NCBI RefSeq assembly: GCF_016429285.1
Contig: NZ_JAELUI010000006.1
Span: 1-64,000, forward strand
Direction of reading: 5' to 3'
Origin: Ralstonia sp. ASV6
GTDB taxonomy: Bacteria; Pseudomonadota; Gammaproteobacteria; Burkholderiales; Burkholderiaceae
Length of the DNA stretch: 64,000 nt
The translations under genes and the position numbers were made by a program. Below the pieces are notes generated by a model. The model saw only the letters and a list, made by a program, of their open reading frames with translations, had not been told where the DNA came from and made no database searches. This document shows, piece after piece, positions 46,061 to 55,634 of the stretch (positions are counted from its first letter, which is position 1; every line of letters starts with the position of its first letter).

Positions 46061-47533
46061 ATGACGCGTCAAACCCTGACACGCAGCGCGGCTGCGCTGG
46101 CCGCTGTGATGGCCGTTGCAGGCGGTTACGCCTATCTGCAGAAGGACATGATCTCGCACGCGGTGGCAGCACCGCTGGCGCCGGTGGCTGCGCCGGCTGA
46201 GGTGGGTGCCCCGATGGCCGTGGCCGCGCCGATGGACTTCTCCGGCATCGTTGAGCGCTATGGCCCGGCAGTGGTCAACATCAGCACCACCGCGCATGCG
46301 CAACGCACCAGCATGCAAGGCCTGCCGCCCGGCATGAGCCCGGACGATCCGTTTGCCGAATTCTTCAAGCGCTTCATGCCGCAGATGCCGCAGCAGCGTG
46401 GCGACCAGATCGTGCGCGGGCTGGGCTCGGGCTTCATCGTCTCGGCCGATGGGCTGATCCTGACCAACGCGCACGTGGTGGATGGCGCGCAGGAGGTCAA
46501 CGTCAAGCTGACTGACCGCCGCGAGTTCAAGGCCAAGGTGCTGGGCGTCGACAAACAATCCGACGTGGCCGTGCTACGCATCTCGGCCAGCAACCTGCCT
46601 GTCGTGCAGATCGGCAACCCGGCCAATACCAAGGTGGGTGAGCCGGTGGCGGCCATCGGCTCGCCGTATGGTTTTGATAACACGGTCACCGCGGGCATCG
46701 TGAGCGCCAAGTCGCGTTCATTGCCAGACGACACGTATGTGCCTTTCATCCAGACCGATGTGGCCGTGAACCCCGGCAACTCGGGTGGCCCGCTGTTCAA
46801 CGTGCGTGGTGAGGTGATCGGCATCAACTCGCAGATCTACAGCCAGACCGGCGGCTACCAGGGCTTGTCGTTTGCCATCCCGATCGATGTGGCGATGAAG
46901 GTGGAGCAGCAGCTCGTGTCCACCGGCAAGGTCACGCGCGGCCGCCTTGGCATTGCGGTGCAGGAAGTCGACCAGTCGCTGGCCGATTCCTTCAAGCTGC
47001 CCAAGCCTGAAGGCGCGCTTGTCAACTCGGTGGAGGCCGATGGCCCCGCTGCCAAGGCTGGCCTGCAGGCTGGCGACGTGATCCTGCAGATCAACGGTGC
47101 CCGCATTGACCACTCGGGCGACCTGCCAGAACAGGTGGCCGAGATCAAGCCGGGCACCACGGTGCCGATGCAGATCATCCGCCAGGGCAAGCCGACCACG
47201 TTGTCGGTAACAGTGGGCGCCGCCAAGGATACGAAGGTGGCTGCCAATGAGAAAGCCGCGCCGGATCAGGGGCGCCTGGGTTTGGCCGTGCGGCCGCTGC
47301 AACCGGAAGAGAAGCGGCAGAGCGGTCTGCCCGGTGGGCTGGTGGTGATGGATGCGACAGGCCCCGCTGCCAAGGTCGGCATTCAGCCGGGGGACGTGAT
47401 CCTGTCGCTCAACGGTACGCCGGTGTCGTCGGCGCAGGAGCTGCGCACGCTGGTAGACCGCGCCGGCAAACACGTCGCGCTGCTGGTGCAGCGGGATGAT
47501 ACGAAGATTTTCGTGCCGCTGGATCTGGGGTGA
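46061..47533 (+). CDS. Do-family periplasmic serine protease with two PDZ domains
   Basis: A 490-residue DegQ/MucD-like quality-control protease. Start at 46061 behind AGAGGA; residues 1-23 are a signal/anchor (LTRSAAALAAVMAVAGGYAY). Catalytic triad: His in LTNAHVVDG, Asp in KQSDVAVLR, Ser in NPGNSGGPLF. Two PDZ domains follow (VTRGRLGIAVQEV...; QGRLGLAVRPLQ...). Its position after a two-component pair and the repeat in front suggest stress-induced envelope control. Confidence 0.93.
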   Translation: MTRQTLTRSAAALAAVMAVAGGYAYLQKDMISHAVAAPLAPVAAPAEVGAPMAVAAPMDFSGIVERYGPAVVNISTTAHAQRTSMQGLPPGMSPDDPFAEFFKRFMPQMPQQRGDQIVRGLGSGFIVSADGLILTNAHVVDGAQEVNVKLTDRREFKAKVLGVDKQSDVAVLRISASNLPVVQIGNPANTKVGEPVAAIGSPYGFDNTVTAGIVSAKSRSLPDDTYVPFIQTDVAVNPGNSGGPLFNVRGEVIGINSQIYSQTGGYQGLSFAIPIDVAMKVEQQLVSTGKVTRGRLGIAVQEVDQSLADSFKLPKPEGALVNSVEADGPAAKAGLQAGDVILQINGARIDHSGDLPEQVAEIKPGTTVPMQIIRQGKPTTLSVTVGAAKDTKVAANEKAAPDQGRLGLAVRPLQPEEKRQSGLPGGLVVMDATGPAAKVGIQPGDVILSLNGTPVSSAQELRTLVDRAGKHVALLVQRDDTKIFVPLDLG

Positions 47534-47557
47534 TCTCAGGCTCCATTGATTCGCGAT

Positions 47558-47581
47558 TGGCCAGTCCTGGTGGGCTGGCCA
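47558..47581. terminator. Bidirectional hairpin between convergent genes
   Basis: TGGCCAG at 47558-47564 pairs with CTGGCCA at 47575-47581 between the Do protease and the convergent transporter gene. Only short T stretches flank it. Confidence 0.5.
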
Positions 47582-47587
47582 TGTTGC

Positions 47588-48907
47588 TTAGTGAAAGAAC
47601 TTGAGCAGAATCGTTGCACACACCACCATGGCGGCCCCGCCAATGCGCGTCGAGATCTGCGCAAACGGCATCAAGCCCATGCGGTTCGAGGCGGAGAGGA
47701 TCGCAACATCCCCGGTGCCGCCCAGCCCGCTGTGGCACGCGGTGACGATGCCCGATTCCACCGGATACAACCCCAACCATTTGCCGACGAAGAAGCCCGA
47801 GCCCACCAGCGCCAGCACCGTCGCCGCGCAGATCGCGAAGTAGCCCGGTGTGAAGGCGGCCACCAGCTCCTTCCACGAGACAAACAGCGCGCCCAGGCCG
47901 ACCAGGATGGCGAACGTCAGGTTGGTCGAGACGAATCGGTACATCTGGTAAGCGCCCAGCTCCATCTTCTGCGGCAGCACCTTCGACACCTTCAGCAGCG
48001 CCGCGCTGATGATCATCAGGATCGGCCCCGGAATGCCCGTGAACTTTGCGAGCAGCGCGCCGAAGATGAAGAACGCGCAACTGATCATCAGGCCGGCGCC
48101 CATGAGGCTCAGGTTGATGGGCACATCGGTGTGGCTGTTGGTGAGCAGGTCGGCGTCTTTGCCGGACTTGACCAGATCGCCGTTGCCGCTGAGGTGTGGC
48201 CGCTTCTCGCCCAGGGTTTTGAGCACACCGCTGGATAGGATGGCGACCACGTTGCCGAGCAATGCAGCCGGCACCAGCATGGCAATCAGTTCCGCCTGCG
48301 GCCGGCCCAGGATCTCTGCGTAACCGATCGACAGCGGCAGGATGCCTTCACCAATGCCGCCTCCAACGATGGGGACAACAATGAAGAAGAACGTGTGCTT
48401 CGGGTCATAACCGAAGAACAATCCGACGGTGATGCCCGCCACGATGCCCGCCAGCGTACCCACCAGCAGTGGGATGAACATGCGCATGAACCCCTGCACC
48501 AGCACGCGGTGGCTCATGCCCAGGATGCTGCCGGCCACCAGGCACGCGATGTACAGATACTGCAGGTTGGCCGTCTTCATGGTGGTGGTCAGCGCCTTCA
48601 TCATCTCCGGGTCGATCACCTTGTAGCCGACCAGCGCGGACGGCACGAACAGGCACAGGATGGCCGCGCCGCCAATGTGCTTGAACACCGGCAGCCGCGC
48701 ACCGATTTCGCCCAGCAGGAAGCCGAGCAGCATCAGCACGGCAAAGCCGCCGATCATGTCATTGGGCAGCTTCTTGTTGAGTGCCGCCAGTACGGTGATG
48801 ACAGCGATCGTCACGTACACGGGCAGCGGCAGCGGGCCGATCCTGTAGTCGATCAACGCGCGCCACAGGCCGGCACGCGTGTCTTGTGCCTGGATGGATA
48901 CTTGCAT
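47588..48907 (-). CDS. 2-hydroxycarboxylate transporter (2HCT family)
   Basis: A 439-residue secondary transporter of the CitS/CimH/MleP family, which takes up citrate, malate or related acids with cations. The paired GGxG re-entrant-loop motifs are seen (VGGGIGEGILPLSIG and GLGGTGDVAILSASNRM). The ATG at 48907 has AGGAG upstream; the frame extends to 49060 without support. It lies 97 bases after leuD on the same strand, so it probably imports the substrate of the dehydratase. Confidence 0.9.
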   Translation of the reverse strand: MQVSIQAQDTRAGLWRALIDYRIGPLPLPVYVTIAVITVLAALNKKLPNDMIGGFAVLMLLGFLLGEIGARLPVFKHIGGAAILCLFVPSALVGYKVIDPEMMKALTTTMKTANLQYLYIACLVAGSILGMSHRVLVQGFMRMFIPLLVGTLAGIVAGITVGLFFGYDPKHTFFFIVVPIVGGGIGEGILPLSIGYAEILGRPQAELIAMLVPAALLGNVVAILSSGVLKTLGEKRPHLSGNGDLVKSGKDADLLTNSHTDVPINLSLMGAGLMISCAFFIFGALLAKFTGIPGPILMIISAALLKVSKVLPQKMELGAYQMYRFVSTNLTFAILVGLGALFVSWKELVAAFTPGYFAICAATVLALVGSGFFVGKWLGLYPVESGIVTACHSGLGGTGDVAILSASNRMGLMPFAQISTRIGGAAMVVCATILLKFFH

Positions 48908-49004
48908 GGTTGTCTCCTGGTTTGACGCACGGCGCGCCTCGTCTTGAGCGAGGTGGTGAAGCGCCGGTGCTGTCGGTGCGTGTTGAGAACGGGCTGGGCC
49001 AGCC

Positions 49005-49667
49005 TCAGAGGCTGCTGCCCGGTGCCATTGCCGCGAGGCGTGCGCGCGTGGTGGCCGCAACGTCGCGCAGCCAGGGGCGCGTTTTCCAGTGCGTCTGCTG
49101 GAAGGCGTCGATCTCGGCCCAGCGGGCCAGCGTGGCGCCGATCATGTCCAGGCCATGCAGGAACATGTGGCGATGGCGGTCGGACAATGAGAACGTTGCC
49201 TCGACGCTGTGGCTGCGCACGGTCATCGTTTCCACATCAATGGCGATGTGGCTGGTGGCGGGGTTGGATACGTCGGCCAGGATGCGTTCGACCACTGCCG
49301 CATCGAGCATCACCAGCAGCAGGCGGTTGTTCATCGCGTTGCTGTAGAAGATCTCGCCAAAGCTCGGGGCGATGACGGCCCGGATGCCGAACTGCTGCAG
49401 GCCCCACACGGCGTGCTCGCGGCTGGAGCCGCAACCGAAATTGCTGCCGCCCACCAGCATGGAGGCCCCTTGATAGGCCGGCTGGTTGAGGACGAACGTG
49501 CTGCGCGGCTGGTGATCGGCGTCGTAGCGCAGGTCGTAGAGCAGGCCCTTGTCTAGACCGGCCTTGTCGATGCCGCGCAGGAACTGCTTGGGCATGATCT
49601 GATCGGTGTCGAGGTTGGGTGTGGGCAGCGGCGCGGCGATGCCTTCGATGCGTTGGGTGTCAGACAT
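49005..49667 (-). CDS. leuD: 3-isopropylmalate dehydratase small subunit (or paralogue)
   Basis: A 220-residue LeuD with LDTDQIMPKQFL near the N-terminus and the swivel-domain GGSNFGCGSSREHA motif. It overlaps leuC by eight bases, so the two subunits are co-translated. Because it travels with a 2HCT transporter and a LysR rather than leuB or leuA, it may be a catabolic paralogue acting on another 2-hydroxyacid. Confidence 0.9.
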   Translation of the reverse strand: MSDTQRIEGIAAPLPTPNLDTDQIMPKQFLRGIDKAGLDKGLLYDLRYDADHQPRSTFVLNQPAYQGASMLVGGSNFGCGSSREHAVWGLQQFGIRAVIAPSFGEIFYSNAMNNRLLLVMLDAAVVERILADVSNPATSHIAIDVETMTVRSHSVEATFSLSDRHRHMFLHGLDMIGATLARWAEIDAFQQTHWKTRPWLRDVAATTRARLAAMAPGSSL

Positions 49668-51066
49668 GGGCGGCCTCGGCTTGCTGTGCCTGCAGTTGGC
49701 GGACGTCGGTGATACGGCCGGTGATGGCCGCGGCGGCCGCCATGGCGGGGCTCATCAGGTGCGTGATGCCGCCGCGCCCCTGGCGCCCTTCAAAGTTGCG
49801 GTTGGTGGTGGAGGCGCAGCGCTCGCCGGGGGCGAGAAAGTCATCGTTCATGGCCAGGCACATTGAGCAGCCCGGCTGGCGCCATTCAAAGCCGCTGGCT
49901 TTCAGCACATCGGCAATCCCTTCCTGCTCAGCCTGGCGGCGCACCGCGCCCGAGCCAGGCACGACCATCGCACGCACGCCTGGCGCCACGTGGCGGCCGC
50001 GCACGATGGCCGCGACGGCACGCAGGTCTTCGATGCGCGCGTTCGTACACGATCCGATAAACACGCGTTGCACGGGCACACCTTCGATGGCCGTACCGGC
50101 CTGCAGGCCCGTGTAGCGCAGGGCCTGGGCGGATGCCGCGTCTGGCTGCGGGATCGTGCCCGTCACGGGAATGGCCTGATCGGGGCTGGTGCCCCAAGTC
50201 ACGTACGGCGCAACGTCGCGGGCGTCGAAGCGGTGTTCGGCATCGAAGTGCGCGTCGGCATCACTGAACAATTGGCGCCAGTCGGCAAGCGCTGCGCTTA
50301 CATGCGTGTTGGCCACGTCGCGCGCATGTTCCAGCACGTAGCGCGTGGCCTTGGCATCGGGTGCAATGAGCGCCCCGCGCGCACCGGCTTCCACGGCCAT
50401 GTTGCACAGGGTCATGCGGGCTTCCATGGAGAGCGCGGCAATGGCGCTGCCCGTGAACTCGACCACGTAACCGCGCGCACCCTGCGCACCGATGCGGCTG
50501 ATGATGTGCAGGATCAGATCTTTGGCAGTGGCGCCGTTGTGCAATTCGCCATCCACGTGGATGCGCATGTCCTGCGCCAGCCGGTAGACCAGCGTTTGCG
50601 TGGCCAGCACGTGCTCGACCTCCGACGTGCCGATCCCGAACCCCAGCGCGCCGAATGCGCCGTAGGTGGTGGTGTGGCTGTCTCCGCAGAGCACCACCAT
50701 GCCGGGGCGGATCATGCCCAACTCCGGCGCGATCACGTGCTCGATGCCTTGCAGCGCGTCGTTCGTGTCGAACAGGACGATGCCGTGCTCGCTGCAGTTC
50801 TTCGCCAGGTTGGACGCCTGCAGCGCAGAGGCCGGGTCCTGGATGACGCGCACACGCACCGGGTGCGTGGGGATGATGTGGTCGACCACGGCCATCTGCT
50901 GGCCCGGCACGGCCACGGGCCGGCCTGCCTCCTCCAGCCCAGCAAAGGCTTGCGGGCTGGTGTACTCGTTCATGATGTGCAGGTCTGCGTAGAGCAGCAC
51001 GTTCTGCGCATCGAGCTGGGCAACGGTGTGTGACTCCACCAGCTTTTGATACAGCGTCTTTGCCAT
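49660..51066 (-). CDS. leuC: 3-isopropylmalate dehydratase large subunit (or paralogue)
   Basis: A 468-residue aconitase-family large subunit. The Fe-S cysteines are in FIGSCTNARIEDLR and QPGCSMCLAMN; the conserved CGDSHTTTYGAFGALGFGIGTSEVEHV is present. Length matches LeuC. First gene of leuC-leuD-transporter, divergent from a LysR gene. In the leucine pathway leuB is usually next; here it is not, so function as isopropylmalate isomerase is not assured. Confidence 0.92.
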   Translation of the reverse strand: MAKTLYQKLVESHTVAQLDAQNVLLYADLHIMNEYTSPQAFAGLEEAGRPVAVPGQQMAVVDHIIPTHPVRVRVIQDPASALQASNLAKNCSEHGIVLFDTNDALQGIEHVIAPELGMIRPGMVVLCGDSHTTTYGAFGALGFGIGTSEVEHVLATQTLVYRLAQDMRIHVDGELHNGATAKDLILHIISRIGAQGARGYVVEFTGSAIAALSMEARMTLCNMAVEAGARGALIAPDAKATRYVLEHARDVANTHVSAALADWRQLFSDADAHFDAEHRFDARDVAPYVTWGTSPDQAIPVTGTIPQPDAASAQALRYTGLQAGTAIEGVPVQRVFIGSCTNARIEDLRAVAAIVRGRHVAPGVRAMVVPGSGAVRRQAEQEGIADVLKASGFEWRQPGCSMCLAMNDDFLAPGERCASTTNRNFEGRQGRGGITHLMSPAMAAAAAITGRITDVRQLQAQQAEAAHV

Positions 51067-51199
51067 GCTTCCTCCAATTCGGGTGGTCAGCCGGGCCTAT
51101 TGGTATTGAGCCGGGACCACTGGCGAACTGGAGTGTAGACATGCAGAACGGTTTTATAATTAGCCGATAAATTTATCTATTCTTCATATAAATTGAATA
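51067..51199. promoter_or_regulatory. AT-rich divergent promoter with a LysR-type site
   Basis: 133 bases between leuC and lysR. The 12-base palindrome GATAAATTTATC lies near 51169-51180 and contains the T-N11-A type spacing expected of LysR-type sites. Divergent regulator-target layout is typical. Confidence 0.6.
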
Positions 51200-52114
51200 A
51201 TGGATCGCGTATCGGATCTGGAGTTTTTCACCCAACTGGTCAAGCAAGGCTCGCTGGCGGCGCTGGCGCGCGAGCTCGGCGTGACGCCGCCTGCCATCAC
51301 CGCGCGGTTGGCGCAGCTTGAGAAGCGCTTGGGGGTGCGATTGCTCAACCGCACCACACGTCGGCTGAGCGTCACCCATGAAGGGGAGATCTATCTGGCC
51401 ACTGGCGCGCGGCTGCTCGAAGAGCTGCAGGAGCTGGAGCAGACCGTCTCCAGCAGCCGGGGCACGCCCAAAGGGCTGCTGCGGGTGAATGCGACGTTCG
51501 GCTTCGGGCGCCGGCATATCGCGCCGGCCGTGGTGGCGTTTGCGCGGCGCTATCCCGAGGTGGAGCTGCAGCTTGAGCTGACCGACCGCTCCGTCAACCT
51601 GGCCGACAAGGCGTTCGACATCGGCATCTGGTTCGGCACGGTGCCGGATTCACGCATGGTGGCGCGCAAGATCGTCAGCAACCGCCGGCTGCTGTGCGCG
51701 TCGCCCGAGTATTTGAAGCGCGCGGGCGTGCCGCAGGTGCCACGTGATCTGCAATCGCACCAGTGCATCGTGCTGCGCGAAAGCGATGCCGCCTACGGCA
51801 CGTGGTACCTCACGCGCGCCACCAAGCAGGAGACCATCAAGGTGCGCGGCGTACTGAGCACCAACGACGGCGAGACCGGCGTGCTGTGGGCACTGGCCGG
51901 CTATGGAATCCTGATGCGCTCGGAGTGGGACATCCACGAGCACGTGCGCGCAGGACGCCTGGTCCCGGTGCTGGCCGACTGGGCACTGCCCGTGGCCGAC
52001 ATCTTTGCGGTGTACCCGGAGCGCGCCAATCTGTCGGCCAAGGTGAGCGCGTTCATTGACTTTCTGACGGAGTGGTTCAGCAAGGAAGGCGCCTGGGCGG
52101 GCGCGCAGCGTTGA
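51200..52114 (+). CDS. LysR-family transcriptional regulator
   Basis: A 304-residue LTTR: N-terminal winged helix (FTQLVKQGSLAALARELGVTPPAITARLAQLEKRLG) and a periplasmic-binding-like effector domain. The effector-domain pattern (FGFGRRHIAPAVVAFARRYPEV, DIGIWFG) resembles DmlR-type regulators of dicarboxylate use. Divergent from leuCD and the transporter, hence their likely activator. Confidence 0.88.
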   Translation: MDRVSDLEFFTQLVKQGSLAALARELGVTPPAITARLAQLEKRLGVRLLNRTTRRLSVTHEGEIYLATGARLLEELQELEQTVSSSRGTPKGLLRVNATFGFGRRHIAPAVVAFARRYPEVELQLELTDRSVNLADKAFDIGIWFGTVPDSRMVARKIVSNRRLLCASPEYLKRAGVPQVPRDLQSHQCIVLRESDAAYGTWYLTRATKQETIKVRGVLSTNDGETGVLWALAGYGILMRSEWDIHEHVRAGRLVPVLADWALPVADIFAVYPERANLSAKVSAFIDFLTEWFSKEGAWAGAQR

Positions 52115-52151
52115 GGCTCGCTCCACCGCTCGCGCCATGACTGACGCCTGA

Positions 52152-53459
52152 CTAGCGATTGACCACGCGGGCTGGCACGCACAGCACCACCAGCAGCCCG
52201 GACAACGCCAGCGTAGCCGCCACGATCAGCAGCCCCGAAGACAGCGTGTGCGTTACGGTCTTCAGCCAGCCGATCACCACCGGGCTGACGAAGCCCGCGA
52301 GGTTGCCGACGCAGTTGATGAGCGCAATGCCCGCCGCCGCACCGGCACCGCCCAGGAAGGATGTGGGCAGCGCCCAGAACATCGGCAGTGCAGTGATGAC
52401 GCCCACCGCCGCCAGCGTGAGCCCGACCATCGACAACACCGCATCGTTGCCGTTGGTGGCACAAACCAGGAACCCCACGCTGGCGATCCACGCCGGGCAG
52501 GCCACATGCCAGCGGCGTTCACGTGTGCGATCCGCATGGCGGCTGGTGACGATCATGGCGAGCACGGCGGCCGAGTACGGAATCATCGTCAGCAGGCCGA
52601 TTACCCAGGGCTCGTCGACACCACTGCTGCGGATCACGCTCGGCTGCCAGAAGCCGATGGCGTAGGAGCCCATGACGATGCCGAACAGGATCAGGCACAG
52701 CAGCCATACACGGCCCGAGAGGAACACGGCGCGCACCGTGCCGTGCGTGCGCGTGGGGCCGTCTGCATCGATTTCGGCTTGCACCAGTTGCTTCTCGTCG
52801 GCGCTCAGCCAGCGTGCATCGGCCACGCGGTCATCCAGCAGGAAGAAGATGACCGCGCCCAGCACGATGGAGGGCAGTGCCTCCAGGATGAACAGCCACT
52901 GCCAGCCGGCCATGCCCGACACGTCATGCATGGCCGACATGATGCTGCCCGATACCGGCCCGCCAACCAGCCCTGCGACGGGGTTGCCCGCCATCAGCAG
53001 CGCCGTCATGCGCCCGCGCCGGTGCGACGGAAACCAGTACGTGAGGTACAGAATCATTCCCGGAAAGAACCCGGCTTCGGCCACGCCCAGCAGGAAGCGC
53101 AGCACATAGAACTGTGTGGGCGTCTGCACCCATGCGGTCATGAGCGACAGCACGCCCCAGGTGACCATGATCCGCGCGATCCAGCGGCGTGCGCCCACGC
53201 GGTGCAGCATCAGGTTGCTCGGCACCTCGAAGAAGAAGTAGCCCAGGAAGAACAGCCCTGCGCCCAGCCCGTAGGCGGCTTCGCTCAGGTGCAGGCTGCT
53301 GAGCATCTGCAGCTTGGCAAAGCCCACGTTGACGCGGTCGAGGTAGGCAACGACATACCCGAGGAATAGCAGCGGCATGAGGCGGAATGCCACACGCCGG
53401 AAGGCGGTGTCGGCCGGGCTGGCAATGGCCAGCGGCGGCATGGAAGTGCGCATGAACAT
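52152..53459 (-). CDS. MFS transporter, anion:cation symporter type
   Basis: A 435-residue 12-TM carrier of the organic-anion MFS family. N-terminal RLMPLLFLGYVVAYLDRVNVGFA is the family signature, as are the later GVAEAGFFPGMILYLTYWFP segment and its charged loop. AGGAG precedes the ATG at 53459. It follows the DapA-family gene by 71 bases, suggesting uptake of a sugar acid or related anion. Confidence 0.9.
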   Translation of the reverse strand: MFMRTSMPPLAIASPADTAFRRVAFRLMPLLFLGYVVAYLDRVNVGFAKLQMLSSLHLSEAAYGLGAGLFFLGYFFFEVPSNLMLHRVGARRWIARIMVTWGVLSLMTAWVQTPTQFYVLRFLLGVAEAGFFPGMILYLTYWFPSHRRGRMTALLMAGNPVAGLVGGPVSGSIMSAMHDVSGMAGWQWLFILEALPSIVLGAVIFFLLDDRVADARWLSADEKQLVQAEIDADGPTRTHGTVRAVFLSGRVWLLCLILFGIVMGSYAIGFWQPSVIRSSGVDEPWVIGLLTMIPYSAAVLAMIVTSRHADRTRERRWHVACPAWIASVGFLVCATNGNDAVLSMVGLTLAAVGVITALPMFWALPTSFLGGAGAAAGIALINCVGNLAGFVSPVVIGWLKTVTHTLSSGLLIVAATLALSGLLVVLCVPARVVNR

Positions 53460-53530
53460 GGTGGTCTCCTGATGTGCCCGCGCAGTCGGTTCCGCTGCGC
53501 GAGTCGTTTGTTGTGTGTGGTGCTTGTTGC

Positions 53531-54490
53531 TTATTGACTGTCAGCGCATGCCGGCTCGCAGGCCAGTGCATGCGCGTCGGGGATGACGAAGCCGGCGCGC
53601 GCCAGGTGGTCCTCCAGATCCAGGCGTTGCCGCGTGTCCAGTTCAACCAGCGGCGGGCGCACGCGTGTCCAGGTCTCGTCGGCGGATTGCCACGCCATGG
53701 CTGCCTTCATCGCTGGGATGATCGGGTACTGCTGGAAGATTGCCCGCGTGGCATTGAGCGCGTGCTGCTGGGCCTGCGCATCGGGCAGTTGCCATTCGCG
53801 CACGAGCCGCATGATCGCGTCGGGGTTGATGTTGCCGGTGGCCGTGATGCAACCCGCGCCGCCGTGCTGCAGCGTGCGCAGCAGCACGGTTTCATTGCCC
53901 GCGAATACGGAGAACGCATCGGACTGGAATGTCTCGATCAAGCGTGCGGTGTGATCCCAATCACCGCCGCTGTCCTTGATGCCTGCAATCGTGCCGGGAA
54001 AAGCGTTGAGCAACCGCTCAATCAGCGCCATGCTGATGCCGACCTGCGCCACCAGGGGGATGTGATACAGAACCACGCGCAGTCGCGCATCGGCCACGGC
54101 TTCGATCACCTGCGCGAAGCCGCGGAACAGGCCTTCATCGCTCACGCCTTTGTAGAAGAACGGCGGCAGCATCAGCACGCCGGCGCATCCGCGCGTCACG
54201 GCGTGGCGGGTCAGGGCGATGGCGTCGGGCAGGGCACATGCGCCCGTGCCGGGCAGCATGCGGGCGGGCGGCAGGCCGGCGTCGATCAGCCCATCCAGCA
54301 GGTCGCGCTTCTCTGCGCATGAGAGGGAATTCGCCTCAGAGTTCGTACCGAACAGCGCCAACCCCACATCGCGCGCCAGCAACCAGCGGCAATGTCGGAC
54401 CAGGTGTTCAAGGGAGGGTGAGCCGTCCGCCAGGAACGGCGTTAGCACAGGCGAGAGCACGCCGCGCAGCGCGGCGGAGGGCACAGTCAT
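53531..54490 (-). CDS. DapA/NAL-family lyase or dehydratase
   Basis: A 319-residue TIM barrel of the dihydrodipicolinate synthase / N-acetylneuraminate lyase superfamily. Schiff-base Lys in AGIKDSGGDWDH, catalytic Tyr in VVLYHIPLVAQ, and the GTNSEANSLS phosphate or carboxylate loop. ATG at 54490 behind GAAGGAG. With an MR/MLE dehydratase divergent and an anion transporter downstream, a keto-deoxy sugar-acid aldolase or dehydratase is more likely than lysine synthesis. Confidence 0.85.
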   Translation of the reverse strand: MTVPSAALRGVLSPVLTPFLADGSPSLEHLVRHCRWLLARDVGLALFGTNSEANSLSCAEKRDLLDGLIDAGLPPARMLPGTGACALPDAIALTRHAVTRGCAGVLMLPPFFYKGVSDEGLFRGFAQVIEAVADARLRVVLYHIPLVAQVGISMALIERLLNAFPGTIAGIKDSGGDWDHTARLIETFQSDAFSVFAGNETVLLRTLQHGGAGCITATGNINPDAIMRLVREWQLPDAQAQQHALNATRAIFQQYPIIPAMKAAMAWQSADETWTRVRPPLVELDTRQRLDLEDHLARAGFVIPDAHALACEPACADSQ

Positions 54491-54647
54491 CGTGATGTCT
54501 CCTTCAGGCAGCGGCTGGTCGTTGCTGATGAACGCCGATGGCCGCTTGGGTTTTGGGCAGTATTGCGTGCCCAAACGCCATGAAGAAGCACGGTCTCCTT
54601 GCTTCAGACAGTAGAAATTTTGATGTTCGGCGGGCGCGGGTTGGGCG

Positions 54648-55520
54648 CTAGTGGGGCAGCGTCAGCGCGGTCTGCAGGAAGGCCTGCACCAGGCGGATGC
54701 GCACCGACGTGCGCCCCCACAGCATGCCGACCACCCGCTTCGGGAACGGATGAGGCATGGGCCACCTAGCCAGCGACAGCCCCGCAAACCGCGTCATCAG
54801 CCAATCGGGCACGAGCGACACACCCAGCCCGCGGTCCACCAGCACGGCAATGGAATCGAGCCCGTCCAGCTCGCACCGCTGATGCGGCTTGATGCCGTGC
54901 TGGCGCAGATAGCCATCGGCAAGCTGCCCGCCGACAGCACTGCGGTCATAGCGGATGAAGGGTTGGGTTTGCAGCACGGTGTGCGGATCATCGACGTGCA
55001 TGGCGGCGGTGGTCAGCAGCACCAGCGGTTCCTCACGCAAGGTCTGCCATCCACAACTCTTGGGCAGATCAAATAGCGGCTGCACCAGCAGCGCGGCATC
55101 GAGGTCGCCGTCGACGACTTTGCGGTAGAGATCATTGGAGTTGCCGGGCTCCAGGTAGAGGTCGATCTGCGGATGCGCGGCCAGCAGCTTGGCCAGCACA
55201 TCGGGGATCAGGCTCGTCATCATGGTGGGCGTGCCGCCCAGCCGCAGTTGCCCGGTCAGCGCCGTTGCATCGGACAGATCGGATTGCAGATCCCGGATGC
55301 CGCGTAGCACGCCGCGCGCGCGCTCCAGAATGCGTTCGCCCGCCTCCGTGGCGGCAACGGTGCGGCCCGAGCGGCGCACGAGCGGCACGCCTAGTTCGTC
55401 CTCCAGCATCTTGATGCGCTGGGACACGGCAGCCGGTGTCAGGTCGAGCCGCCGGGCCGCCTCCGCAATGGACCCGAGTTCAATCACGTGGACAAAGCTC
55501 TGCAGGTATCGGGAGTCCAT
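54648..55520 (-). CDS. LysR-family transcriptional regulator
   Basis: A 290-residue LTTR with HTH in GSIAEAARRLDLTPAAVSQRIKMLE and an effector domain. Start at 55520 (MDSRYLQSFV); the long upstream frame overlaps the divergent enolase gene and is false. An inverted repeat CGATA-N7-TATCG (55521-55537) sits directly upstream of the start codon. It faces away from the MR/MLE gene at 55635 and is its probable regulator. Confidence 0.9.
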   Translation of the reverse strand: MDSRYLQSFVHVIELGSIAEAARRLDLTPAAVSQRIKMLEDELGVPLVRRSGRTVAATEAGERILERARGVLRGIRDLQSDLSDATALTGQLRLGGTPTMMTSLIPDVLAKLLAAHPQIDLYLEPGNSNDLYRKVVDGDLDAALLVQPLFDLPKSCGWQTLREEPLVLLTTAAMHVDDPHTVLQTQPFIRYDRSAVGGQLADGYLRQHGIKPHQRCELDGLDSIAVLVDRGLGVSLVPDWLMTRFAGLSLARWPMPHPFPKRVVGMLWGRTSVRIRLVQAFLQTALTLPH

Positions 55521-55634
55521 CGATAAAATTTCTATCGTTTCAAGAAGGCAAAGGATACTGTTTCTGACGGACTTGAAACTCCACACTTTCCCGCATCGGC
55601 TGCAGTCGTGGCCGGCTAACTGGAGGAGAGTGCA

